Shown here one piece after another: positions 18,641 through 27,555 of a DNA stretch of 64,000 bases (position 1 is its first letter; every line of letters begins with the position of its first letter). The translations under genes were made by a program, and so were the position numbers. The stretch lies in contig NZ_CP150484.1 of NCBI RefSeq assembly GCF_037997115.1, positions 1,906,860-1,970,859 on the forward strand. Direction: 5' to 3'. The notes below the pieces were generated by a model. It was not told the DNA's origin. It did no database searches and worked only from the letters and a program-made list of their open reading frames with translations. The DNA is from Amycolatopsis coloradensis (GTDB lineage Bacteria > Actinomycetota > Actinomycetes > Mycobacteriales > Pseudonocardiaceae).

Positions 18641-20329
18641 TCACGACGGGATCATGAACTCCAGCACGGTCGCCTGAAGCAACGCGATGCCCCCGACCAC
18701 GGCGGTCAGCACGACCGACCACAGGAAGGTCTGCCGCAGCAGCGCGCCCTCCTGCCCGGATCGCCCGATCGCGGTGGCGCCGATGGACAGGTTCTGCGGC
18801 GAGATCATCTTCCCCATCACGCCGCCCGAGGTGTTGGTGGCACCGGCGAGGATCGGGTCGACGTGCAGTTGCTGAGCCGAAATCACCTGCATCGGCCCGA
18901 AGAGACTGTTCGTCGACGCGTCCGATCCGGTGAGGAACACCCCCAGCCAGCCGATGTAGGCCGAGAACAACGGGAACAGCACCCCGGTGGTCGCCAGCGC
19001 CAGGCCGAGTGTCTGCGTCGCACCCGAGTAGTTCATGACGAACGCGATCGCGAGGATCATGAAGATCGTCGCCAGCGCCCAGCGCATCTGGTGCAGCGTC
19101 CGCCGGTAGGTCGCCAGCAGCAGCCGCGGTTTCGCCCCCATCAGGAAGCCCGCCACGATCGCCGCGATCAGGGCCACCGTTCCCGGCGAGTAAAGGAAAT
19201 CGACGGTCAACGTCGCCGCGTACGGGGTGTCCTTCGGCGTGATCGGCGCGTGCTGGACGACCTCCTTGTGCAGTCCCGGCCACGCGAACACCCAGTCGGC
19301 CTTGTGCAGCAGCTTCGTCAGGTCCAGCCATTCCGGCAGGTTCTTGAAGATCGTGCCGATCCGGGACAGGAAGATCGCCGCGATCAGGATGATGTACGGC
19401 GCCCACGCGTACAGCGCGCCGCGTCGGGCTTTCGCCGCGCCGAGGCTCGCCCCGGACTTCACCGGTTCCTCGCCGTCGAAACGCCAGACCGCCGACGGCT
19501 GCCAGAACCGCGTCAAGATCCACAGCGAGGCCATCGCGGCGAGCGCGGCGACGACGTCGACGAGGCTCGGGCTGATGAAGTTCGAGGTGACGAACTGCAT
19601 GACCGCGAACGACAGCCCGGCCGTCAGCACGGCGGGCCAGACCTCGATCATCCGTTTCCAGCCCGCGAGGACCACGATCAGGAAACCGGGGACGATCAGG
19701 GCCAGCAACGGGAGCTGGCGGCCGACCATCGACGAGAACAGTTCCGTCGCCTGCTCCTGTTTCATGCCGAGGATCGGCGCGGTCAGCCTGCCGAGCACGA
19801 TCAGCGGATTGCCGAGGCCGCCGAACGCGACCGGCGCGGTGTTCGCCAGCAACGCGAGCACGACCGCCTTCACCGGCGGGAAACCGAGCGCGGCCATCAT
19901 CGCCGCGGTGATCGCGATCGGCGAGCCGCCGCCCGCGATCCCTTCCAGCAGCGCCCCGAAGCCGAACGCGATCAGCAGCGCCTGGAGGCGGCGGTCCTCA
20001 CTGAACCCGGCGAGGACCGCCTTGATGTCGTCGAATCGTCCCGTCGCGACGGTGACGTTGTGGAAGTACACGGCGTGGAACGCGATCCAGGCCACCGACC
20101 ACACCCCGAACACGACACCCATGGCCGCGGAATCGAAGGCGAGCCCGGCGGGCATGCGATACAGCAGTACCGCGACCAGCAGCGCGGTGATCAGCGCCAG
20201 CGCCGCCGAGAGCTGCGCCGACCGGCGCAGGACTCCCAGCGTCACCAGCAGCACGATGATCGGCAGCGCCGCCAGCGCGGCGGACGGCCAGAGCCCGCCC
20301 GCCGGCTGGTAGTCCTGGACCCAGCCCAC
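18641..20329 (-). CDS. lldP: L-lactate permease family transporter
   Basis: 562 residues from a GTG that begins one base after the IclR stop codon. There are about 12-13 membrane helices. Family signatures are visible: GFGALLEGIAGGGSPIAITA, PVAFGGLGNPLIVLGRLT, SAYIGWLGVFLTGSDASTNS, GATNTSGGVMGKMISPQNLS. LctP-family proteins import L-lactate, D-lactate or glycolate with protons. The tight coupling to an upstream IclR regulator suggests substrate-linked control. No lactate dehydrogenase gene is adjacent, so the substrate remains open. Confidence 0.92.
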   Translation of the reverse strand: MGWVQDYQPAGGLWPSAALAALPIIVLLVTLGVLRRSAQLSAALALITALLVAVLLYRMPAGLAFDSAAMGVVFGVWSVAWIAFHAVYFHNVTVATGRFDDIKAVLAGFSEDRRLQALLIAFGFGALLEGIAGGGSPIAITAAMMAALGFPPVKAVVLALLANTAPVAFGGLGNPLIVLGRLTAPILGMKQEQATELFSSMVGRQLPLLALIVPGFLIVVLAGWKRMIEVWPAVLTAGLSFAVMQFVTSNFISPSLVDVVAALAAMASLWILTRFWQPSAVWRFDGEEPVKSGASLGAAKARRGALYAWAPYIILIAAIFLSRIGTIFKNLPEWLDLTKLLHKADWVFAWPGLHKEVVQHAPITPKDTPYAATLTVDFLYSPGTVALIAAIVAGFLMGAKPRLLLATYRRTLHQMRWALATIFMILAIAFVMNYSGATQTLGLALATTGVLFPLFSAYIGWLGVFLTGSDASTNSLFGPMQVISAQQLHVDPILAGATNTSGGVMGKMISPQNLSIGATAIGRSGQEGALLRQTFLWSVVLTAVVGGIALLQATVLEFMIPS

Positions 20330-20330
20330 G

Positions 20331-21113
20331 TCAGGCCCTTTGCGCGCGGACGTAACCCAGCCGGAGCGACAGCGCGGCCGCGGTGCCCGCCACCGTCGCG
20401 CCCAGTTCGTCGGTGCGGCGGAGCACCCGGCCGGCGGGGCCCGCGATGCTGATCGCGGCGATCGGCCGTCCGGTGTGGTCGCGGACGGCGGCCGCCACGC
20501 AGCCCACGTCCGGTTCGTTCTCGACGTCGTCCACGGCCCAGCCGCGGCGGCTGGTCCTGGCAAGGTCGTCGAGGAGCCGGGCCGGATCGTTGATCGTCTT
20601 GAGCGTGAGACTGTCGAGTTTCATCCGGCGGATGCGTTCGACGCGGTCCTGTTCGGGCAGTGCCGCCAGCCACGCCTTGCCCAGCGACGTCGCGTGCTGC
20701 GGGCGGCGGGTGCCGAGGCGGCAGGCAAGGGTGACGGCGTTGGCGCTGCGTTCGGTGGCGACGTAGACCATCGTGTCGTTGTCCGGGACGGCGAGATAGG
20801 TCGTCTCGCCGCTGCGTTCGGCGAGCGACGCGAGATAACGCGGCGCGCAGCGGTGGAGGTCGGTCGCGGCCATCGCGCGGGCGCCGAGTTCGACCAGCCG
20901 GGTGCCGAGCCGCACGCGGCCGGTGGTGCGATCGGCTTCGAGGTATTCGAGATTCTTGAGGGTGCCGACGATGCGGTAGGCCGCGCTCCGGGAGAGACCC
21001 AGTTGCCGGGCGATCGCGTTGGTGGAAATCTCCTGGTTCTGGCCCACATGCTCGAGAACCGCGAGTCCGCGCTCGAGTGTGCCACTGGAATCCAGGGAGC
21101 GGGGTGTGCCCAC
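20331..21113 (-). CDS. IclR-family transcriptional regulator
   Basis: 260 residues from a GTG preceded by GGAGGG; the frame is open to 21194 but lacks a better start. The N-terminal HTH (TLERGLAVLEHVGQNQEIST, AIARQLGLSRSAAYRIVGTL) leads into the IclR effector domain (TTYLAVPDNDTMVYVATERS, HATSLGKAWLAALPEQDRV, ENEPDVGCVAAAVRDHTGRP). It is co-transcribed with the lactate permease gene one base downstream and is its likely local regulator. Confidence 0.93.
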   Translation of the reverse strand: MGTPRSLDSSGTLERGLAVLEHVGQNQEISTNAIARQLGLSRSAAYRIVGTLKNLEYLEADRTTGRVRLGTRLVELGARAMAATDLHRCAPRYLASLAERSGETTYLAVPDNDTMVYVATERSANAVTLACRLGTRRPQHATSLGKAWLAALPEQDRVERIRRMKLDSLTLKTINDPARLLDDLARTSRRGWAVDDVENEPDVGCVAAAVRDHTGRPIAAISIAGPAGRVLRRTDELGATVAGTAAALSLRLGYVRAQRA

Positions 21114-21344
21114 TTCGCCCTCCGATGGACCGGGGTGCCGGTGATCGGCACCTGTTTCCGCTAAGCGGATTCGGACGTTAACAGCTCGCCCCACCCTTGG
21201 GAAGGTTTCTTAACAAACTGACGACCGGACAAGTTTTCCCAGCTCGAAGGCTTCCGGTCAAGATCACCGGTTTGGACCAATTCGTTCGGCTGATCAGAAT
21301 CGGTGTATGACTTCAAAGGTCATTCTTTTGTTCACGGATATGAA

Positions 21345-21378
21345 CGAACCCCCGCCGGAAAATCGCGGCGAGGGTTCG
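21345..21378 (-). terminator. Hairpin downstream of the CoA-binding protein gene
   Basis: CGAACCC pairs with GGGTTCG, extended by CCGC/GCGG, around an A-rich loop. It lies 16 bases beyond the stop codon at 21394 on the minus strand and separates that gene from the IclR operon promoter region. Confidence 0.5.
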
Positions 21379-21393
21379 TGGCGAAGTACGTTT

Positions 21394-21801
21394 CTAACGC
21401 ACAGACAGATTCGCGACCGCTCGGACGACGGCGGTGCAGCGGTCTTCGACGTAAGCCAGCCCGCCTTCTTCGGCGATCCGGCGGGACTCGGCGGAGACGA
21501 TGCCCTGCTGCAGCCAGAGCGCCTTCGCGCCGATCGCGACGGCCTGTTCGGCGATCGGCGGGGTGTCCTCGGACGGCCGGAAGACGTCGACGATGTCGAC
21601 GGGCTCCGGGATGTCGGTGAGCGAGCGGTAGACCTTCTGGCCCAGCAGCTCGTCGGCCGAGGGATGGACGGGGATGATCCGGAACCCGTGTGCCTGCAGC
21701 ACGGCGGCGACCCCGTGCGAGGCCTTGGCCGGATCGCGGCTCAGCCCCACGACGGCGATCGTCTTCGATCCGGCGAGGATCTCGGTGGCGCGATCGGTCA
21801 T
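21394..21801 (-). CDS. CoA-binding domain protein (YccU-like)
   Basis: 135 residues forming a single Rossmann-type CoA_binding domain: ILAGSKTIAVVGLSRDPAKA, SHGVAAVLQAHGFRIIPVHP, VDIVDVFRPSEDTPPIAEQA, ALWLQQGIVSAESRRIAEEG. The size matches E. coli YccU and relatives of succinyl-CoA synthetase alpha N-domains. Its cellular role is not established. It starts 35 bases after the end of the upstream gene at 21836 and may share its transcript. Confidence 0.85.
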   Translation of the reverse strand: MTDRATEILAGSKTIAVVGLSRDPAKASHGVAAVLQAHGFRIIPVHPSADELLGQKVYRSLTDIPEPVDIVDVFRPSEDTPPIAEQAVAIGAKALWLQQGIVSAESRRIAEEGGLAYVEDRCTAVVRAVANLSVR

Positions 21802-21835
21802 ACCGGGTTCAACGACGGCAGGTGGCAGCGCATTC

Positions 21836-22408
21836 CTAGAGCTTCCAGAGCCGCAGCCCCCGCACCCGATACACCGGCCAGACGACGTGCCAGGCGCGGC
21901 GGCGCAGGAAGACCGCGGAGCAGGTGAGGACGCTGCGCGCGGAGGTCGTCGCGACGTCATGGCGGTCCGGCCAGATCTCGCCGTGCCGCCCGGCGGCGAT
22001 CCGGAAGACGTTGACCAGGCCGCGGCCCTGCAGGTCGAACTTCGCCCCCGTGTCACCGGAATCCGGGGTCAGGGAGGCGATCTCCGGGCCGAACGCGGCC
22101 GCGGGCGCCGGCCCCGCGTCGGCGGGGAGGTCACCGACGGTCGCCGAGACCGCCTTGCCGTAGAGACGCCGGGTGTAGCGCTGGAGCAGCAGCCGCTCCC
22201 ACAGCGGCAGGACACGGCGGTGCTTCAGCAGTGCCGAACACTCCGCGTGCCCGATGGCGAAGATGTCGGTCAGCTCGTCGTAGGCGTTGTGCGCGGTGGG
22301 CTCGTTGAGGTGCACCCGCACCTCGTAGCGGATGCGCGCGGTGAGCTCGTCGAGCTCTTCGCGGCGGTCGATCCTGGCCTTCGCCCGTGAGAGCGTCCAA
22401 TCGGACAT
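21836..22408 (-). CDS. Conserved hypothetical protein
   Basis: 190 residues I cannot assign to a named family. The first 95 residues are charged and helical (RAKARIDRREELDELTARIR, AHNAYDELTDIFAIGHAECS). The C-terminal third is basic and aromatic (LRRRAWHVVWPVYRVRGLRL). There is no signal peptide. TAGCCT lies about 6 bases before the ATG with no ribosome site, so the transcript may be leaderless. It is divergent from the FAH-type genes. Confidence 0.6.
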   Translation of the reverse strand: MSDWTLSRAKARIDRREELDELTARIRYEVRVHLNEPTAHNAYDELTDIFAIGHAECSALLKHRRVLPLWERLLLQRYTRRLYGKAVSATVGDLPADAGPAPAAAFGPEIASLTPDSGDTGAKFDLQGRGLVNVFRIAAGRHGEIWPDRHDVATTSARSVLTCSAVFLRRRAWHVVWPVYRVRGLRLWKL

Positions 22409-22538
22409 GGGTGCAGGCTAGGTGATGATCGGGGGCGTGCGAGACCCTTTCGGCCTAATCCGTGCGTACCGGCCAGTGGAACGGGCGTCTTGTGCGGGCA
22501 CAGGCGACGGGGCAGAGTTCGGCTGTCGGAAGGAGCCC

Positions 22539-23336
22539 ATGGACGCCAGCACGCTGCAGGAGGCCGCGGCCGCGCTGCTCAGCGCGTACGAGACCGGCAA
22601 GCCGATCGCGCCCCTCATCGAGACGTATCCCGCCGCGACCTTGGAGGACGCGTACCGCATCCAGCAGCGGCTCGTCCGCCACTGGGCCGAACGCGGCGAC
22701 GAGGTGCGCGGGCACAAGGTCGGTCTCGCGTCCGCCGCAATGCAGCGGCAGATGGGCGTCGACCAGCCCGACTACGGCCATCTGACCGCCTCGATGTTCC
22801 ACCTCGAACACCAGCCGATCCCGATCGGCGGCTTCCTGCAGCCGAGGATCGAGCCGGAGATCGCGTTCGTGCTCGGCTCACGGCTGCGCGGCCCCGGCGT
22901 CACGGTGGCGGACGCGCTGCGGGCGGTGGACTTCGTCGTCCCGGCGCTGGAGATCGTCGATTCCCGTATCCAGGACTGGAAGATCAGCATCGTCGACACG
23001 ATCGCGGACAACGCGTCCTCGGGCGGTGTCGTCCTCGGCAGCAGGCCGACCGCGATCGGCGACATCGACCTGCGGCTGGTGGGCTGCGTCCTGCACCAGA
23101 ACGGCGAGATCGCGGCGACCGGGGCGGGTGGCGCGGTACTCGGCTCACCGGTGAACGCGCTGGTGTGGCTCGCGAACACGGTCGGGCCGCTCGGTGTCGC
23201 GCTCGAACCGGGACACGTCGTGCTGCCGGGTTCGATGACGCGCGCGATCCCGGTGAGTCCCGGCGACACCGTCGTCGCGACGATGGCGGGGCTCGGCAGT
23301 GTCACCGCGAAGTTCTCCGGGGAGGAACGGCCGTGA
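22539..23336 (+). CDS. 2-keto-4-pentenoate hydratase-type FAH-family enzyme
   Basis: 265 residues from ATG after GGAAGGAG. The FAH/MhpD fold is recognisable (AYRIQQRLVRHWAERGDEVR, GHKVGLASAAMQRQMGVDQP, EPEIAFVLGSRL, PALEIVDSRIQDWKISIVDT). Relatives hydrate 2-hydroxypenta-2,4-dienoate in the lower meta-cleavage pathway of catechols. The downstream gene overlaps by 4 bases (GTGA) and encodes a 4-oxalocrotonate decarboxylase-like homologue. The two proteins form a complex in the dmp/xyl pathways. No extradiol dioxygenase, aldolase or aldehyde dehydrogenase lies nearby, so the substrate is uncertain. Confidence 0.82.
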   Translation: MDASTLQEAAAALLSAYETGKPIAPLIETYPAATLEDAYRIQQRLVRHWAERGDEVRGHKVGLASAAMQRQMGVDQPDYGHLTASMFHLEHQPIPIGGFLQPRIEPEIAFVLGSRLRGPGVTVADALRAVDFVVPALEIVDSRIQDWKISIVDTIADNASSGGVVLGSRPTAIGDIDLRLVGCVLHQNGEIAATGAGGAVLGSPVNALVWLANTVGPLGVALEPGHVVLPGSMTRAIPVSPGDTVVATMAGLGSVTAKFSGEERP

Positions 23337-24094
23337 GCCTTGGTGTGCGTGAGGCGGCGGAAGCGCTGCTGTCCGGGGAAGAACGCGAGCCACTGACGGA
23401 CACGTGGCCCGCTCTGGACGTCGACACCGCTTATGCGATCCAGGACGAGGCGCTGCGGCTTCGGCGGGCGCGCGGCGAGACGGTGATCGGCGTCAAGCTG
23501 GGCCTGACCTCGCGGGCGATGCAGCGGCGGATGGGGATCGACTCGCCGTTGCTCGCGTGGCTGACCGACGCGATGGTGCTGCCCGCCGGCGTCCCGGTGC
23601 CGTCGCTGATCCACCCGCGTGCGGAGCCCGAGCTGGTTTTCGTGCTGGGTGACCGGCTCGCGGGCCCCGGTGTCACCGCGGCGACCGCGATGGCGGCGGT
23701 GGACCGGGTCCACGGCGGCATCGAGATCGTCGACAGCCGCTACCGCGACTACCGGGGCAAGCTGCCGGACGCCGTGGCGGACAACGGTTTCTCGGCGTAT
23801 TTCACGCTGGGCCCGGTCAGCGTCGAGCCGTCCACAGTGGATCTTTCGCTGGAAGCGGCGCTTCTGGAGGTCGACGGTGCGATCGTCGACACCGCCACCG
23901 GCGCGGCCGTGCAGGGACATCCGGCGGAAGCGCTGGCGCTGGCGGCCAACACCCTCGGCGCTCGGGGGCTCGCGCTGGAGCCTGGCTGGATCGTGCTCAC
24001 CGGCGGGATGACCGACGCGGTCGACGTGCGCCCGGGTTCACGGGTGGCGGCGCATTTCTCGCATCTGGGCTCGATCACGCTCGCCGGGTCTTGA
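23333..24094 (+). CDS. 4-oxalocrotonate decarboxylase-like FAH-family enzyme
   Basis: 253 residues from a GTG overlapping the upstream stop codon, with GGGGAGG as ribosome site. It is homologous to the upstream gene product (TAYAIQDEALRLRRARGE, VIGVKLGLTSRAMQRRMGID, EPELVFVLGDRL, GGIEIVDSRYRDYRGKLPDA). The pair resembles DmpH/XylI (decarboxylase) with its hydratase partner, which channel the unstable 2-hydroxypentadienoate. The GVKLGLTS block here, versus GHKVGLAS upstream, suits the decarboxylase. It is convergent with the hydrolase gene, overlapping by 20 bases. Confidence 0.78.
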   Translation: MSLGVREAAEALLSGEEREPLTDTWPALDVDTAYAIQDEALRLRRARGETVIGVKLGLTSRAMQRRMGIDSPLLAWLTDAMVLPAGVPVPSLIHPRAEPELVFVLGDRLAGPGVTAATAMAAVDRVHGGIEIVDSRYRDYRGKLPDAVADNGFSAYFTLGPVSVEPSTVDLSLEAALLEVDGAIVDTATGAAVQGHPAEALALAANTLGARGLALEPGWIVLTGGMTDAVDVRPGSRVAAHFSHLGSITLAGS

Positions 24095-24959
24095 CGTCGG
24101 CGCGGTCGGCGGTCCGGACCAGACCGCGCGTCAGCCGCGGCCAGATCGCGCGCGGGAGGTCGTGCCCCATGCCGGGGACGATGTCCACTTCGGACTCCCG
24201 CAGCGCACGGGCCGTCGCCCGGCCGCCGGAAACGTGCACGAGCGGATCCTTCGAACCGTGCACGACCAGTGCGGGCACTTCGAGTTTCCGCAACGCGCGG
24301 AAGCGATCCCGGCTCGAAACGATCGCCGCCAGCTGCCGCGCGGTCCCGCCGGGATCGACGCCGCGATCGAAGGACCGTTCCGCGCGTTCCCGCATCCGCG
24401 CCTCGTCGAAGGGGTAGCCGGGCGAGCCGATGACTCGGAAGGTGCGCACCAGCGAATCGACGTACTCCTCTCGGCCGCGAGGAGGCGCCGAAAGCAGCAT
24501 CGCCGTCGCCTTGGCGCTCGGCCGCCCGACGAACCGGTTGCCGGTGGTCGACATGATCGACGTCAGCGACCGCACCCGCGACGGGTACTCGATGGCCAGC
24601 GTCTGCGCGACCATCCCGCCCATCGACGCGCCCACGACGTGCGCGCTCTCGACGCCGAGTTCGGTCAGCAGCCCGGCGGCGTCACCCGCCATGTCCGCCA
24701 GGGAGTACGGCGCCACGCGCAGGGCGTACGCGAGCGGCAGGTTCGCCCGGCCGGACATCCGGCTGGACCGGCCGGCGTCCCGGTTGTCGTAGCGGATGAC
24801 GTAGAACCCCTCGGCCGCGAGGTTCTCGCAGAGTTCGTCGTCCCACCAGATCATCTGCGACGCCAAACCCATGATCATCAGCAACGGCCTGCCATCCGGC
24901 GGCCCGAACGTCTCGTGGCACAGCTGGATGCCGTTCACTTCGGCGATCTTCTCCGGCAT
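24075..24959 (-). CDS. Alpha/beta hydrolase
   Basis: 294 residues of canonical alpha/beta hydrolase fold. The oxyanion strand reads PLLMIMGLASQMIWW. The nucleophile elbow is GASMGG with Ser112, the acid is Asp238 (GSKDPLV) and the histidine is His266 (GMGHDLP). YDNRDAGRSS is typical of the family branch that includes carboxylesterases and aclacinomycin methylesterase-like enzymes. No signal peptide. The substrate cannot be determined. Its 3' end overlaps the convergent decarboxylase gene. Confidence 0.9.
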   Translation of the reverse strand: MPEKIAEVNGIQLCHETFGPPDGRPLLMIMGLASQMIWWDDELCENLAAEGFYVIRYDNRDAGRSSRMSGRANLPLAYALRVAPYSLADMAGDAAGLLTELGVESAHVVGASMGGMVAQTLAIEYPSRVRSLTSIMSTTGNRFVGRPSAKATAMLLSAPPRGREEYVDSLVRTFRVIGSPGYPFDEARMRERAERSFDRGVDPGGTARQLAAIVSSRDRFRALRKLEVPALVVHGSKDPLVHVSGGRATARALRESEVDIVPGMGHDLPRAIWPRLTRGLVRTADRADVKTRRA

Positions 24960-24991
24960 CAGGACAGTGTGACCGCCGAAGCCGGAAACGG

Positions 24992-25183
24992 CTACGCGTC
25001 CTCGACGTGGACGGCTTGGCTCTCCGGCCCGGCGGCCCGCTGCATGCCCTCGTCTTCGGCGACCTCCTCCGGTTCGGTGTCGCCCGGTTCGCCGCCGTCG
25101 GGCCTGCTGAGCTGGACAGCCTCTTCGGAGGCGTCGGCCGGGCTCGGGCCGTCGGCTGCTTCGCGGTCTTCCTGGTCGGACAT
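24992..25183 (-). CDS. Small acidic protein
   Basis: 63 residues from ATG preceded by GGAGGG. The composition is strongly acidic and probably disordered (MSDQEDREAADGPSPADASE, GEPGDTEPEEVAEDEGMQ). It lies between the hydrolase and the ABC transporter genes on the same strand. No family is recognised. The good ribosome site and codon use support it being a gene. Confidence 0.5.
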   Translation of the reverse strand: MSDQEDREAADGPSPADASEEAVQLSRPDGGEPGDTEPEEVAEDEGMQRAAGPESQAVHVEDA

Positions 25184-25229
25184 GGTTCCCTCCGATGGAT
25201 CGGGTCCTTGCCGTCCACCGGTTACCCGC

Positions 25230-27161
25230 TCACTCGCCGCGATACGCACGGGCCTGGATCTCGTAAAGCTCGTGGTAGACGCCTCCTTCCTCGATGAGCT
25301 CGGCGTGCGTGCCCTGCTCGATCAGCCGTCCCTTCTCCAGCACGAGGATCCGGTCCGCGGAGCGGATGTTGGCCAGCCGATGGGTCACCAGGATCGTCGT
25401 GCGCCTGCCCGCCCCGGAAGCGCTCGCGTGCCTCAGCCCCGCGAAGACCCGGGCCTCGGCCTTCGCGTCGAGGGCGGCCGTCGGCTCGTCGGCGACCAGG
25501 ACGGCGGCGTCGCGGTAGATCCCGCGGGCGATGCCCATCCGCTGCCACTGCCCGCCCGAAAGGTCCCGCCCGTCGTTGAACTTCTTGGACAGCACCGTTT
25601 TCTCTTTGGCGGGCAAGGAATCGATCACTTCTTCGGCGCCGGAGGAGGTGATCGCGTCGTGCCACGCGGCGCGCTCCGGGTCTTCCCGGCCGAGCCTGCC
25701 GACGGTCACGTTGTGCTCCGCCGTCATCGGCCATTCGGCGGGATCCTGGGCGATGACGGCGATGTTGGCGTGCACCGACTCGTGATCGGCGCCGGCCAGA
25801 TCGACGTCGTCCCAGTACACCTTTCCCTCCGAAGGCGGATAGAGCCCGGTGAGCAGCTTGCCCAGCGTGGTCTTGCCCGAACCGTTCTCCCCGACGAGGG
25901 CGACCACCTCGCCGCGCCGGATGGTCAGTGAAACCTCGCGCAGTGCGGGGTTCTCCTGGCCGGGGTAGGTGAAACCGACGTTCTCCAGCCGGATCTCCGC
26001 CGGATCCGGTGGAGCCGCGACCCCGCCCTTCGCCGGGCCCCGTTTCTCGGACTCCACCAGCAGCCGATTGAAGAAGGCGATGTAGAACGACTCCTCGTAC
26101 AAGGAGTTCACCGCGTGCATCGTGATGGACAGCGAATTCGACGCCGTCCGCATGGCGAGCGCGGCCGTCCCGGCGAGGGCGAGCTCCATCTGCCCGGAGT
26201 AGAGCAGGAGACCGAGCACCAGATACGCGATCGCGGTGCCGACACCGGCCGCCGCGCGCCCGGTCAGGCGGACCATGTTGCTGCGATGCGCGAGCCGGAC
26301 CTCTTCGCGCATCAAGCTGTCGGTGATCCGCCGGTACTCGCCGAGCAACGGCTCCTGGAGGGTGAGGGCGTGCCGTTCGAGCGCGAACTCGCGCCACGTC
26401 GCGACCTCCTCGACGATCCCTTTCCGGATGTTGCGGCCGACGGTGTCGAGATAATGCCGGTAGTTCAGCTTCGCGACCTTCGCCGCCGCCCAGCCGTCGG
26501 CCACCGCCGCGAGCAGCAGCACCGGCGCGAGCCACGGATTGAGCAGGCCCGCCGCCACCAGCGCGGCGACCAGCGAGATCAGCGCCGACGTCAGATCCGC
26601 GAGCCGGCGCAGGCTCATCTCGATCGACCGGACCCCGTACCGCGCGCCCTGCCTCGCCAGCTCCCGGAAGTCCGCGTCCTCGAAGGCCAGCAGGTGGACG
26701 CGGACCATCGCGGCGGTGACCTCGTCGCCCGCCGAAGTCACGACGCGCGGCCGGAGCGCGCCCTCGACCGCGGCCACCGCCGTGTCGAGCAGCGCGCGCA
26801 ACGCGTACGTGCCGACGACGATCAGCAGCGCGGGCAGCGAGTGCAGCACCCTCTCGGGCGTCGGCCCGTTCTCCAGCAGCGCGATGAACACGTTCGCCGT
26901 GGCCAGCAGGCCGAAGGCCGTGACACAGCCGGAAAGGAGGTGGACGACGCCGGCGAGCAAGGTCAGCCGCGGCGACGTCCGCCAGGCCAGCCGCAGCACG
27001 ATGGCCACGGCGGACGGGAGCGTGCGGATGGCCTTGACCATCCCCGCCGCGGCCACGGTCTCGTCGACCGTGGCCCATTCGGGCATCTTGAGGTTCTCGA
27101 CCCCGATCAGGGGCACGGTCGCTTCGGGCACTCCTCCTTCTCTACGCGCACCCACCGACAT
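25230..27161 (-). CDS. ABC exporter, fused membrane and ATPase domains
   Basis: 643 residues. The membrane domain (about 45-345) has about six helices, and the ATPase domain starts near 388. Walker A is GENGSGKT (424-431), the Q-loop is AVIAQDPAEWPMT, the signature is LSGGQ (534-538), Walker B is VLVADEP (554-560), and the switch histidine is in VTHR. It is a half-transporter that would work as a homodimer. This branch includes exporters of lipids, drugs and peptides. The ATG at 27161 has no ribosome site; a GTG at 27131 follows AAGGAGGA at very short distance and is possible. No peptide or biosynthetic gene is adjacent. Confidence 0.88.
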   Translation of the reverse strand: MSVGARREGGVPEATVPLIGVENLKMPEWATVDETVAAAGMVKAIRTLPSAVAIVLRLAWRTSPRLTLLAGVVHLLSGCVTAFGLLATANVFIALLENGPTPERVLHSLPALLIVVGTYALRALLDTAVAAVEGALRPRVVTSAGDEVTAAMVRVHLLAFEDADFRELARQGARYGVRSIEMSLRRLADLTSALISLVAALVAAGLLNPWLAPVLLLAAVADGWAAAKVAKLNYRHYLDTVGRNIRKGIVEEVATWREFALERHALTLQEPLLGEYRRITDSLMREEVRLAHRSNMVRLTGRAAAGVGTAIAYLVLGLLLYSGQMELALAGTAALAMRTASNSLSITMHAVNSLYEESFYIAFFNRLLVESEKRGPAKGGVAAPPDPAEIRLENVGFTYPGQENPALREVSLTIRRGEVVALVGENGSGKTTLGKLLTGLYPPSEGKVYWDDVDLAGADHESVHANIAVIAQDPAEWPMTAEHNVTVGRLGREDPERAAWHDAITSSGAEEVIDSLPAKEKTVLSKKFNDGRDLSGGQWQRMGIARGIYRDAAVLVADEPTAALDAKAEARVFAGLRHASASGAGRRTTILVTHRLANIRSADRILVLEKGRLIEQGTHAELIEEGGVYHELYEIQARAYRGE

Positions 27162-27292
27162 TTTTGAGAGCTGAAGGGGTGGGGCGTGCTCTTCCCTGAT
27201 GTGTCACCGCGCTTCGGTCGCGCTTCGGCGGTGGAGGGCGTCGCGAAAGCCGCTTTCGCAACCTGCGCTCGGAGGACGAGGCCGGGCGCCAG

Positions 27293-27489
27293 GCGGTAGC
27301 AAAGGTCCCTTGCTTCCGTGCGCGCAGCGGCTCGGGCCGCCTCCGGTGACTGTGTGGGTTTCGGGACATCTGACGTCCCAAAATCCACACGGTCGGTCAG
27401 TGTCGCTACGCGGGGTGAGGGGTGTGTGGGAATAGGGACACTCGACGTCTCTATTTCCCCACACCCCCGGGCGGTAGCAAAGGTCCCTT
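27293..27489. repeat. Direct repeat pair enclosing two related hairpins
   Basis: GCGGTAGCAAAGGTCCCTT occurs at 27293-27311 and again at 27471-27489. Between them lie hairpin 27352-27390 (16-base arms, loop ATCTGAC) and hairpin 27424-27464 (arms GTGTGGG/CCCACAC and GGGAC/GTCTC, loop ACTCGAC). The hairpins share the layout GTGTGG...GGGACA...GACGTC...CCACAC, so they look like diverged copies of one element. The rest of 27162-27555 holds no gene I can support. Confidence 0.7.
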
Positions 27490-27555
27490 CATCTCTCTCC
27501 CGCCATGGTCTACTCTCTCGCTAGAGCGATCTATCAAGTCGCCAAGGGGGCGAAC

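Noticed and set aside
27518-27529. TCGCTAGAGCGA palindrome as TetR/MarR operator
   Set aside because: Only 5-base arms and no adjacent regulator gene; too weak for a separate feature.
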